Shown one piece after another: positions 1 through 10,132 of a stretch of 64,000 nt of DNA. Each line of letters begins with the position of its first letter. The first letter of the stretch is position 1. A program made the position numbers and the translations under genes. Under the pieces are notes generated by a model, which was not told the origin of the DNA, made no database searches, and worked only from the letters and a program-made list of their open reading frames with translations. Source of the DNA: Cycas panzhihuaensis (lineage: Eukaryota; Cycadophyta); assembly GCA_023213395.1 (NCBI GenBank), contig CM041465.1, forward strand, positions 180,923,741 through 180,987,740. The letters run 5' to 3'.

Positions 1-51
1 GATGGTCTTAGTGTCTGACTTAACATTGTAAACAGTAAGGGGGGGTGTTAA
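1..51 (+). pseudogene. copia A1 pol, last codons of RNase H region (partial)
   Basis: The window opens in the last codons of a copia polyprotein whose 5' part lies outside. The reading matches the ends of A2 (10085-10132) and A3 (61814-61864). A TGA at 16-18 stands where A3 has CGA. The natural stop is the TAA at 49-51, so the last two codons (TGT TAA) are the first six bases of the 3' LTR. A polypurine tract of A, G and a run of G sits just before base 46. Confidence 0.85.
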
Positions 52-598
52 ACCTTATGTTTATATGTTAAGATTATGTACTTTATTTTTTATGTAATAT
101 GTGTACTTTTGTACTTTAGGGGTGACTTATCACTTAAGTGATAAAATGCACACCCACATTCTTTCTAGTGATATAACGTTGTCACTAAAGGGTCAAACCC
201 TCATGCATTTTTGCTCATATGAGAACCCAAAAGGACATATGTCCTACATGCAAGGCATGTATCTTGGATGTTTGAAACTTTTCAAACATCCAAGGCCTTA
301 GGTCTCTCATTTCACTCTATATAATGAGACCTCTCCTTATTGTTTAATAAGAGAGTTGAGTCAGATTGTTATCTTTGTCACGGTTTGCTAATCAAACTGT
401 TTATTCTTTTGAAGGTTGGACCAATTCCAACTCCACACATTAGGTACCATTTCTCTTACTCCTTCATTTTATGCTTTGTCTCTTATGCTTTCTTTCATCT
501 TGAGAATATTATACTTGTTAAGTATTTGTGCTTCTAGAACTAGAGTGATCCTAGCTTCTAGATCTTGGGATTGTAAGGCCATTAGGTCTCTTTTCACA
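46..598 (+). repeat. copia A1 3' LTR
   Basis: A 553-base LTR starting TGTTAAACC and ending TTTTCACA, alignable over its length with the 554-base LTRs of A2 and A3. It carries the family hairpins: the palindrome TATCACTTAAGTGATA, a pair of CTTGGATGTTTG / CAAACATCCAAG arms near 270-300, and a TATA box (CTATATAA) near 318. The 5' LTR and the left target duplication lie outside the window. The flank (599 on) is minus-strand gypsy I, so A1 inserted into the RT of I. Confidence 0.93.
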
Positions 599-1262
599 GG
601 TGCAGGGTGGGGAACTTATTTTTTATGGTAATTTTATTGAATTCCCTATAATTGACGTAGAGGCAGAAGAAACCATTCTTTCTTCTAACTAATATGATTA
701 GAGCTGCATAAGGGCTCTTGCTTAGTTGGATTATATCCATGTCCATGAGTTTGGTCATAAGTTTTTCAATTTCATTCTTTTGAAAGTGTGAGTTATAGAA
801 GGGCCTCAGGCTGTTAGGGTCGTGATTAGATTGGAGGTCAACTGTATGATAGAAACCATGATCAAGTGAGGTAGTGGTGGGCAGAGGGGCAAATACCTAC
901 TCGTATTAGGTAATGATGTCCTAGATACGTTGGTGAATTTGTGGTTTGATTTGAATATTATTGAGGTGAACTATGTGTCCTAGGTTAGATTGAAGATGGT
1001 GTTTCATACATCCTAGTAAGACCACTTAGTTAGGAGGGGACTGCATCCCATAAATTTTATGACTCTAATCCATTTGGTCTTTGAATGCAATGAATGGGTT
1101 GTTGGGGGAGTTATTTGTACTACAAGTCCCTAAGGTTTGCATCCACTGAATCTCCAAGATAACATTAGACCCTCATGTCAATAAGGCATAGAAATCTAAC
1201 ACCAAAACATAAGTGCCGATTTGGACCTAGAGGTTTTTAATAACACCAACATAATGGAGCTT
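599..1262 (-). pseudogene. gypsy I reverse transcriptase, amino-terminal part (decayed)
   Basis: Read on the minus strand, this continues directly from the protease at 1263-1601. Around 640-800 it gives the usual gypsy RT entry, with recognisable words HFQKNEIEKLM, SKSPYAALIILVRR and a FCLYVNY-like end where the family has WRMCVDYR. The linker before it reads like the family's pre-RT segment (VFAPLPTTT, then FYHTVDLQSN). Stops and frameshifts are frequent. The rest of RT, RNase H and integrase is cut off by A1 and lies outside the window. Assignment to gypsy is firm; the lineage is not. Confidence 0.75.
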
Positions 1263-1601
1263 TTAGTGCCATGACAAGGAACATGTGAAGCCAATTTTTG
1301 GTACTATATATAGGTTAAGTTGTTGAGCTATAGAGATATCAAGAGAATTGAGTGATACACCATTGTCAATCAAGATTGGTATTAGAGTCTTACAAAGAAT
1401 GCCTCTAATATATAAGGTTTTAGGACAAGAAGTGATGGTGACAATGGATAAGGATGCTTCAGGTTGAGGGTCTAGAGTGGAGTCTTTAGAGTCAGAATCA
1501 AAGGATTTGTTAAGGAACAGGGACAGGTCAATGGAAAAAACCATGCATTGCACCTTGCAAAAGTGGTTGTGCCTAGAAATCCAATATTCTACACATTGCA
1601 T
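1263..1601 (-). pseudogene. gypsy I aspartic protease (decayed)
   Basis: An open minus-strand stretch of 112 codons. Near its carboxyl end it contains LIDNGVSLNSL, the retropepsin active-site region in which the family has D-S/T-G; here it is D-N-G, so the serine/threonine is lost. It is followed by a helix-like AQQLNL segment typical of plant gypsy proteases. It lies between the gag of I (upstream on the minus strand) and the RT of I. In the intact element it would mature the Gag-Pol polyprotein. Confidence 0.75.
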
Positions 1602-2562
1602 ATAGAGGTTGGCATTTAGTCAACATTGTGGTTCAGCTTCGAAAATTTAGACTCTTTTGATATATGGGTCGTCATTCTGTTGGTCGGCAACTAAGTGGAT
1701 GAGATCGTCCTAATGTAGTCTAGGACATGCAAAGTTTGATTGAGGATGGACAACATTGTCAAATCGAGGTTGCGATCACTAAAAGTTTGACTGCCGAGTG
1801 TGTGAAAACCAAGGGTTATCCCTTCGAGTAGTTGAGGCTCTATCAGTTATAAATTTCACCTCTATTACTTCAGCCCACTTGAAGGCTTCCTTGACGAAGT
1901 GAGTTGCCATTTTCTTTAGTTTCATCTAAATATGATCTTGGAGTCTAGCCACATAAGTATTGATCACTGTTTGTTTGTCCAAGTTTTGGCTTTGTGGCAG
2001 GCAATTATATAAAGTTTGAAATTCATCAATAAAGGCCTCCATTATTGTAGTCTGTGTAAGCCATGTAAGTTGAGTGAAAAAAGATTGACTTCAGGTGTCC
2101 TCGTATTATTCAAAAAAATAGAATCCACCAATTAAACCAATGGTGGGCTCATCCATCTAAGTGGATAGAGGCATACGAGAGTTGATCTTCCTTCAACATT
2201 GAGTGGAGTGTGAAGTATGATTCCAACTTGTTGATCCAACTCCAAGTGTACTCTCTATTCACATTTGGATCAAAGGTAAGAATATAGATTTTATGGTGAA
2301 AAGGGGATTGCCTTAGTGTGTAACCTCTTGGAGGTGCATTACTTCCTTGAAAGGGGAGAGGCAAGTTATCTGCCATATTGGAAGTCCTTGTGCTTTGGAA
2401 TTGAGGTTGCACCAGATGCTAGATATGTGCAAGAATTTCTTCTTTGGTGCCATTAAGATCTAATTCTGTAGGGATATAGTTGAATCTATTGTTGACCTCT
2501 TATTTGAAGCTGTTCAAGTTGTTGGTCAAGTTAACAATTTTCTCTTCTTGTGTTTTTTCCAT
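1602..2562 (-). pseudogene. gypsy I gag (decayed)
   Basis: The start is the minus-strand ATG at 2562 (first residues MEKTQEEKIVN). An in-frame stop follows 20 codons later, and the same frame continues with WINKLESYF, LKEDQLSYASIHLDG, a stop, then AHHWFNWW: the usual gypsy Gag core that ends in a tryptophan-rich helix. Further on come TVINTYVARLQDHI and a FKWAEVIE segment. No intact zinc knuckle was found. Gag would form the virus-like particle. At least four stops make it non-functional. Confidence 0.75.
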
Positions 2563-3115
2563 TAGAGTTGTAGAAGGGGCTTAAAGGAGCAGGAATGAGC
2601 AGAAAGAAGAGAGTTGTTATAAGGAAGAGAAGGGGGCAAAGAGGGGAATGTGGGGTGTTTATAGTTTGTTGACCCTAAAAATTACATAAATAGGACACCT
2701 AGCCCACTTAGATGAGCATGAAAAGTTGTTAAAATGGGGCATATGAGATTTAATGGTGAGTTGAGGTGGTGGGGCTCACTAGTGACCTGGATATTGATAA
2801 GCGTGAAAATTATCTGTAAAAACTAACCTAGTGTAAAATGACTCACGCAATGTGCTAATCGAAATAAGATATATAAATTTTAGTGGTAATTTTTTATTAT
2901 GGACTCGTATCATTAACTGTGACTAAGTGGAGTTTCTAATTATTTTTTTTTTATTGTAGGTCTAATTGCATTAGTAGTTTCTAAATTTGGGTAGTATTTT
3001 AGAAATTGGGATTCCCTATGGACTAGGAAGTGACCCCTTCGTTTTCTTCTTTTTAATATATATACTGTCTTAAGATCCTCCTCAGAAGGTAGAGCATGTA
3101 AAGCAGGATATATGT
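2563..3115 (-). other. gypsy I 5' leader, gag-proximal part
   Basis: Non-coding on both strands. It lies upstream of the gag start of I and runs up to the A2 insertion site. The remaining leader, PBS and 5' LTR of I are on the far side of A2 at 15988-17517. A T-rich tract sits at 2941-2955. The last six bases (ATATGT, 3110-3115) are the left target duplication of A2. Confidence 0.6.
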
Positions 3116-3669
3116 TGTTAAACCTTATGTTTACATGTTAAGATTATGTACTTTAATTTTTATGTAATATGTGTACTTTTGTACTTTAGGGGTAACTTAT
3201 CACTTAAGTGATAAAGTGCACGCCCACATTCTTTCTAGTGACACAACATTGTCACTAAAGGGTCAAATGGATCCTCATATATTTTTGCTCACATGAGAGC
3301 CCAAAAGGACACATGTCCTACATGCAAGGCATGTATCTTAGATGTTTGATACTTGTCAAACATCTAAGGCCTTAGGTCTCTCATTTCACTCTATATAATG
3401 AGACCTCTCCTCATTGTCTCATAAGAGAGTTGGAGTTGTATTGTTATACTGTCAATTTGCTAATCAAACTATTCATTCTTTGGAGGTTGGACCAATTTCA
3501 ACTCCACATATTGGGTATCATTTTCTCTTGCTCCTTCATTTGTGCTTTGTCTCTTTGCTCTCTATTTTCCTTGAGATTATTATACTTGTTTATATTTCTG
3601 CAACTAGAACTAGAGTGATCCTAGTTTCTAGATCTTGGGACTATTGAGGCCATCTAGCCTCTTTTCACA
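3116..3669 (+). repeat. copia A2 5' LTR
   Basis: 554 bases from TGTTAAACC to TTTTCACA. It matches its 3' partner closely. The U3 part holds a series of inverted repeats: 3198-3213, 3237-3256, 3306-3319, 3320-3334 and 3337-3368 (15-base arms, 2-base spacer, with one non-pairing position). A TATA box (CTATATAA) near 3392-3399 lies between arms AGGTCTC and GAGACCT. Transcription would be expected to start shortly downstream. Confidence 0.95.
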
Positions 3670-3670
3670 T

Positions 3671-3685
3671 TTGATATTAGAGCAA
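3671..3685 (+). other. copia A2 primer-binding site
   Basis: Two bases after the LTR comes TTGATATTAGAGCAAG, a variant of the TGGTATCAGAGC site complementary to the 3' end of initiator methionine tRNA, which primes minus-strand DNA synthesis in most plant copia elements. A3 has the closer form TTGGTATTAGAGC at the same place. Confidence 0.8.
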
Positions 3686-4242
3686 GAGAAGACTAGCTCC
3701 CTCTGTTCTGGTTTGCAGCTACTCAAGGAGATTTAAAGAAAGCTGCAAACCCTTAGTGACGACCTTCGCACTCTGAAGGCGATTCAAGGTTTGTTTTGAA
3801 GATTTTTTTTTACAGGTTCAAGCTTTTGGAGCTACATTTGCAGGTTGGAGCAAGTACATTTCAAATCTGAATTTTTTTTTTAGACTTTTATCTAAAGTGC
3901 AGCACTCACTATTTTTCTAAAAGTAGTGCTTTCCTTAATTTTTTCTTTAGAAAAAATTAATTTTTTGTAAATTCAAGCAGATCTCAGGAGTTACATGTGT
4001 TTTTTGTACTGAAAATTAATTTTTTAATCACTCCATTCAGACTTCACTTTATTTACAAAGATTCCTCACTATTCTAGGCCATTTTTTCAACTTGCTGAGC
4101 AATTTTCTTGATAAAAATTAGTCATTTCTTCTTATTCCTACTAGCTGCTTTCTATTTAATCTTTACTATAGACTTCTGGAGGTGTAGCAGACCCTACGTG
4201 GGTCCCACAGATCTATTCAAGTGACCGTACGTCACTCTCAGG

Positions 4243-4495
4243 GCTACACAACAGTCTGCTATCCTGCACAGTCCATGCACAGTCCAGTTGCACCTAAAAT
4301 CAGCCATACGGCAGCTCTTGCAGTGCACAATAGTCCGCTATCCTGCACAGTCTATGCACAGTCCAGCGGCACCTAAAATCAGCCATACGATAGCTCTTGC
4401 AGTGTACAATAGTCTGTTATCCTACACAGTCCAGCTGTACCTAAAATCAGCCATATGGCAGCTCTTGTAGTGCACAACAGTTTGCTGTCCTGCAC
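4243..4495 (+). repeat. tandem repeat in A2 leader, about 79-base unit
   Basis: Two 79-base units (4261-4339, 4340-4418), a shorter one of 68 bases (4419-4486), and partial units at either end. Each contains ATCCTGCACAGTCC, CACCTAAAATCAGCCATA and CAGCTCTTG in the same order. The third unit lacks about 11 bases. The array is absent from the A3 leader. Confidence 0.9.
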
Positions 4496-4820
4496 TATTT
4501 TCACACTTTATGAGTGCTGTTTTTCATATTTAAAGAGTTGTTTTCATACTTAAAGAGATGTTTTCATACTTTATGAGAGCTATTTTTCATACTTAAAGAG
4601 CTGGTTTCATACTTTATGAGTGTTGTTTTTCATACTTAAAGAGATGTTTTCATACTTAAAGAGTTGTTTTCATATTTTATGAGAGTTGTTTTTATACTTA
4701 AAGAGATGTGTTCATACTTAAATAGTTATGTTTTCATACTTAAAGAGTTGTTTTCTATGATTTATGAGAGCTATTTTTCATACTTAAAGAGTTGTTTTCA
4801 TACTTAAAGTGTTGTTTTCT
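4496..4820 (+). repeat. short tandem repeats in A2 leader (CATACTTAAAGAG / CATACTTTATGAG)
   Basis: About thirteen imperfect copies of a 20-26 base unit, of two interleaved types: TTTTCATACTTAAAGAG and TTTTCATACTTTATGAG. They begin where the 79-base array ends. Absent from the A3 leader. Confidence 0.85.
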
Positions 4821-5544
4821 GAAGCTACATGCTACATGGTAAACGCTTGCTGAATAAGATAAAGCAAGTATACAGCAACTGAATACAGAGCTCTTCTATG
4901 GCATTTTCAAGGTCTTCGAACAAGTGTTAATTGACTTTAAGAGAAGTGATTTCAAGTGTTTTTCATATCAAAAAAGTGATATTTATCACTAATTTTTAAA
5001 CACTTTTAAGGCACCTTGCATGGTGACCTAATAACCCTTAGTCTCAAAGAGGGTTCAAAACACTTTGTACTTAATAAAAATCACTTCTTCTTTTGATTGT
5101 TGGGACTAATTTAAAGTCCTAATACTTGGTGCTTGATGTCCATTTTCATGCAAGTGGTTCTCTTACCTTCACTTTTTTAGCATTAAAAGGAACCCACTTG
5201 TATATTCATCACAAGTTTTGCATTACTTCTTTTTAGTACTTTAAGCTTTTTTTTTTCAAAAAGTACTTTGCAAAACTTATTATAATCAAGCATTTGGTTT
5301 CTTACTTGGATCAATAAAGCACTACATTTTTTATTAAAGTGCTCATTGTAAAAACACTACTAGTGTTTATATTGATGTACTTACATTGCTTCCTCTTGAA
5401 GCCACTTTTAATTATAAAGCCAATTAAAGCATTTTCATAAGTACATTTTCCAAGCAAAAAGAAATCTAAGTTCACTTAAAATTTGCTAAAAAGTGACTTA
5501 AAATCTGTTGGAGATGCCCGAAAAAGGTTCAAACCTTGCCTCTA

Positions 5545-5620
5545 AATTAACCTTAAGCTTTGTGCATTCCCCAGGGGACGAACCGACCGTATGGTCAGTG
5601 CACGACAATTAAGGTTGCTT
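5545..5620 (+). promoter_or_regulatory. conserved structured leader segment (A2 copy)
   Basis: About 310 bases before the gag start. The outer arms AACCTTAA (5549-5556) and TTAAGGTT (5609-5616) pair; inside them GTGCA (5562-5566) pairs with TGCAC (5599-5603); inside that are two small hairpins, TCCCC/GGGGA (5568-5578) and GACC-GTAT-GGTC (5585-5596). The same layout occurs in A3 (57281-57348) and, on the minus strand, in A-prime (21253-21326), where paired bases have changed together. The function is not known; a packaging, dimerisation or translation signal is possible. Confidence 0.65.
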
Positions 5621-5925
5621 GAGGGAAAGGAGGTTCAAAAAGGGTGTTATTGGGGCTGTGAATCCTAAGGAAAGCATGGTATGTCCATGCAGATCAATCC
5701 TACCTGCCTTATCCTAGATTTAACTTAGCCAATTATTAGATCTCTTCTATAGATAAGAGTTGGACCAACTCCATAGCCTAGTCTTCCACCTCCCATCATT
5801 CCATTCAGTTGTTGGATCTTCTAGTAAGATCAGGACTATTGGTTTCGTTAGAAGGTGGAACTTAAGCGACGAAAGTTTTTAGTTTCCAGGTTATCTGCTA
5901 GTTTCAAGCTTTTATAAACTAAAAC

Positions 5926-6880
5926 ATGGATGCCATAAACATGTTAAATGCATGCACCATTCGGTTAATAGGACAAGAAAATTATCAAGAATGGAAGAGA
6001 CTCACTTAGAACTTGTTAATCATGAATGAATTTTGGAGTTATGTTTCTGAGAGATTACCTCGACCAGTACCTGTTATCAATGGCGATATTACTATGGAAC
6101 CTGATGATGCTTTACTTGCTACATGGGAAGCCAAAGATGAAATCGCTTTGGCATTCCTTCACATGATTGTTGATGTGCATGTAGATCAGAATATTACGTG
6201 TGCTAAAACTTCTAAGGAAGCTTGGGACACTTTGTCTTCATTGTATGAAAGGCGAGATCAAGCTCGCATTTTAATGGTTAAGGCCAAATTATATTCTGTT
6301 AAGTTTGTCAAGCCCATGTCAGCTTTCCTTTCCTCCATCAAGGAGGTATGTAATGAACTGACTACACTTGGTAGTCCAACTATAAGGGATGAATTGATTA
6401 CTTCCATCACCAAAGCCTTACCCAAGGACTACAATGGCTTCATTTCGTCTACTACAAGAGATGGTTCTCTCAAAACTATGACATTCAACGAATTTGAAAG
6501 TCTGCTACTTCAAGAAGAACAAACTATACTAAGGATAATGAGGAAGAACCATCTATATAAGGTGCATTCACAACAAATTCAAAGGCCAAATAGCAACCCA
6601 AACCTGTACTTTCAAAGTAGTTTGGGAACATGAACATTAGGTCTTCAAGGACCAATGTTGTATGTCATTATTATGGCAAACCTGGCCACATAGCACCTGA
6701 TTGTCAGAAAAAGCAAGCAGATCTACACCGAAGAATGACCACATCATCCGAATCAATGATGCAGAGCCACGTCAACAAGATTAGCGATGGTTTTAGCGCA
6801 ACAACAACATCAAGAAGAATCCCTCGACCAAATCGAGGTGCCTATCGAGGAGGTCAAAGAGGAAGGGGGGTTTCAGAGGT
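5926..6880 (+). pseudogene. copia A2 gag (broken)
   Basis: The start is the ATG at 5926 (MDAINMLNACTIRL), conserved in A3 and A-prime. An in-frame TAG at 6007-6009 interrupts a frame that otherwise runs to 6633; a frameshift then joins it to the nucleocapsid part. It has the UBN2-type copia Gag core (SKEAWDTLSSLYE, EFESLLLQEEQ). The zinc knuckle at 6663-6704 reads CHYYGKPGHIAPDC: the second cysteine is tyrosine. Gag would package the RNA into particles. Confidence 0.88.
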
Positions 6881-9800
6881 GGCAATCAATGCCACTTTAA
6901 TCAGTTTGCAGATGAAGACAAACTATTGTGTGCATATCAAACATCCAAGGTTGATGAAACTTAGATTATTGATTCTGGAGCTTCACAACATATGACTGGA
7001 AGTGAGGAGCTCCTCACCAACATCGAGGAAGGCAAAGGTCAATCAGTGACCTTTGGGAATGATCAATCTGTCAAAATTTCTGGAGTAGGCACAATAACTC
7101 CATTTTCTTCTTCATCAAATCCTTCCTCCCCATTTCCCGATGGAAATGCCTATTTAATACCTTCAATGGACAAAAATTTACTGTCTGTTAGTAAGTTAGA
7201 CAAGCAACAGATAAGTGTATTGTTCCAAAACGGGAAATGTATAATCAGTGACAAAGAAGACCAAGTAGTAACTGTTGGCTATGAAGATCAAGGCCTCTAC
7301 AAGTTGGATGCAAATAATATAACACTTGATTCTGCTTACTCTGGTTCCATTATCACTCCTTACTTGTCTAAGATGCAACTTTGGCATCAACGTCTAGGCC
7401 ATTTGAGCTTCGACAATTTGAGGCAGATGATCAACAAGAACATGGTACATGGGCTTCCTAAGATTTATGGAATGAAATGTCTTTGCGAAGCATGCATTAT
7501 AAGAACTCAACATCGCTTGCCTTTCCCTAAAGGCAAAGCGTGGTATGCATCACATCCTCTGCAGCTAGTACATTCAGATTTATGTGGACCTATGTCCACA
7601 TCATCTTTTGGAGGAGCTTTGTATTACATCTCCTTCATTGATGACTTTTCTCACAAAGTTTGGGTCTATTTCATCAAACACAAATATGAAGCATTTTCCA
7701 AGTTCAAAGAATTCAAGCTTGAAGTGGAAAATAAGTCTAGCCATTCAATCAAAACATTCAAGACAGGTAATGGAGGTGAATTTACATCAAATGAATTCAC
7801 CCAATACTGCAAGGATAATGACATTCAGAGACAACTGATGATACCTCACACTCCTCAACAAAATAGAGTCTCTAAACGAATGAACAGAACTTTAGCCAAT
7901 AAAGCCAAAGCTATGATGCATGCATAAGGACTCACTCGACCTTACTGGGCAAAAGCATTTCACAGAGCTGCCTATGTGGCCAATTGTAGTCCTACTACAC
8001 CAGTCACCAACATGACACCCAAGGAGGCATGGTCTAGCAAAAAGCCTACTGTCAGCCATTTGAGGACTTTTGGGTGCACTACTTATATATACATTCCTAA
8101 TCAGCAAAGAAAGAAATTAGACAAGCATAGTCTGAAATGCATCTTTGTAGGTTATGCCATTCACAGCAAAGCCTACAAGTTGTATGATCCTATAGGGAAG
8201 AAAATACATCTCTCAAGAGATGTCATCTTTGTTGAAGAAGATCACAAGGAGGTGCAAACCGTATCCATGCAACCTCCCATTGACAAAGATAAGAAGATTG
8301 TTGAGGCCTTCCTTCCCTCTCAATTTTCTACACCATGTTCATCATCTGCAACAATTGGATCGTCTACTTCAACTAAATTTGCTCCACTTAATGCAAGCAC
8401 ATCTTCTGTTGACCAACCACTCAGACCAAAAGATCTTGAGGTTCAAGTAACTTCGATTCAAAAGTTACCCAAATGGTACACACAAATAGTTCAGGACGGT
8501 CACATCATTGAAGGAAAACGTCCAACTAAATATCAGCAGCAAACCAATTATGCACTTATGGCTGAAGAGCTTTATGTTGATGAGCCTTCCACTTTTGAGG
8601 AGGCTTCTAAAAATGAAAATTGGAAGGCTGCCATGGATGAAGAAATCCATTCTATTGAAAAGAATGGAACTTTGAATTTGGTTGAATTGCCTAAACACAA
8701 ACAGGCAATCAGTTGTAAATGGGTCTACAAGACCAAATTCCATTCTGATGGTTCACTTAAAAGGCAAAAGACCTGGCTTGTGGCAAAAGGATTTAAACAA
8801 AAAGAAGGCATAGACTATGAGGAAACTTTTGCACCAGTGGTGAATATGAACACTATCAGACTCATCTTGGCCTTAACTGCTCAATGCAAATGGCCTGTTT
8901 ATCAAATGGATGTGAAGAGCACCTTTCTCAATGGCGATCTTCAGGAGGAGGTATATTTGGAGCAACCTACTGGATATAAATTACAAGGCAAGGAGCATTT
9001 TGTATATCGCCTAAAAAAAGTGTTATATGGCTTGAAGCAAGCTCTAAGGGCATGGTACTCGAATATCGATGACTACTTCTTGAGACATGGGTTTCATCAA
9101 TCTACTTCAGACCTTAATCTGTATATTAAACATGAAAAGAACCATATAATTTTTGTTTCCTTGTATGTTGAAGACTTAGTGATCACTGGGAGTGACACTA
9201 AGATGATTTACATTCTCCAAGATGACTTGAAGAGAAGTTTCGAGATGACAGATCTTGGACTTCTCCATTACTTTTTAGGCTTTGAGATATGGCAACAGCC
9301 TAGCTATATCTTCATCTCCCAAGCAAAATATTCTTGGGACATTTTGCAGTGGTTCAGGATGCATGACTGCAAATCAGTGCCTACACCTATGGAGAATGGA
9401 TCTAAGCTTACTCTCAATAAGGAAGCTGCACCGGCAGATCCCACACTTTACCAACAATTGATTGGGAGTCTCATTTATCTCACCAACATTCGACCGGACA
9501 TTTCATTTGCTGTTGGGATTTGCTCACGTTACATGTCTCAACCTAATCAGATACACTGGAATGCAGCCAAATGCATATTTAAGTACATCAAAGGCACCTT
9601 GCAGTATGTCCTTGAGTATGCACATAATGAGAACTTCACTCTGGAAGGGTTCTCAGATTCCGACTGGGCAGGTTGCCAAGATAAAAGGAGATCAACCTCA
9701 GGATACTATTTTTCCCTTGGTTCAGCAGTTGTTTCATGGAGTTGCAAGAAGCAACCCAATGTTACCTTGTCCTCCACCGAAGCAGAGTACAAAGCTGCAG

Positions 9801-10132
9801 TCAGCGTAGCTTGTGAGGCTATCTGGCTACGATGGATTCTTGGGGAACTTAGACTTGAGCAGGGTCACCCCACCAGGATACATTGCAACAATCAAAGTAT
9901 ACTCAAGTTAGCTAAGAGTCCTGTGTTTCATGCGCAGACAAAACACATCGAGGTTCACCATCACTTCATTAGAGAGCATGTGCAGAATGGTGAGATCAAC
10001 CTCGGGTATAGACCTACAGAGGAGTAGACAGCAGACATCTTTACCAAGCATCTTGGTAGAGAGAAGTTTATAAAATTCAGAGATGGTCTTGGTGTTCTAC
10101 TTAACATTGTAAACAGTAAGGGGGGGTGTTAA
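6881..10132 (+). pseudogene. copia A2 pol: protease, integrase, RT, RNase H (broken)
   Basis: Order on the strand: protease with an intact DSGASQHMTG (about 6971), then from 6992 one frame to 10132 with stops at 7925-7927 (CAA to TAA compared with A3) and 10025-10027 (CAG to TAG). Pre-integrase H-H/C-C motif at about 7382-7490. Integrase keeps the first Asp (HSDLCGP) but has G for the second (KTGNGGEF) and K for the Glu (SKRMNRT). RT YVDD is YVED (9164-9175). RNase H has DSDW and STEAEY but N for the last Asp (HCNNQS, about 9887). The final codons TGT TAA are the first bases of the 3' LTR. Confidence 0.93.

Larger units (their letters stand above)
3686..5925 (+). other. copia A2 5' leader (2.2 kb, non-coding)
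   Basis: Non-coding region between PBS and gag. The first about 150 bases and the last about 1.0 kb (from about 4915) match the A3 leader. The middle (about 3840-4910) is unrelated to A3 and is full of tandem repeats. The conserved 3' part contains a structured segment at 5549-5616. Such a long leader is unusual for copia and may hold packaging or translation signals. Confidence 0.75.

Noticed and set aside
101-631. Short open frames in the A-family LTRs (also 3414-3647, 54894-55128, 62156-62390)
   Set aside because: They recur because the LTR recurs, differ in frame and end between copies, and lie over hairpins and the TATA box. No protein motif.
4243-4820. CRISPR-like array
   Set aside because: Units are directly adjacent without unique spacers, in a plant retrotransposon leader. 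An ordinary tandem repeat.
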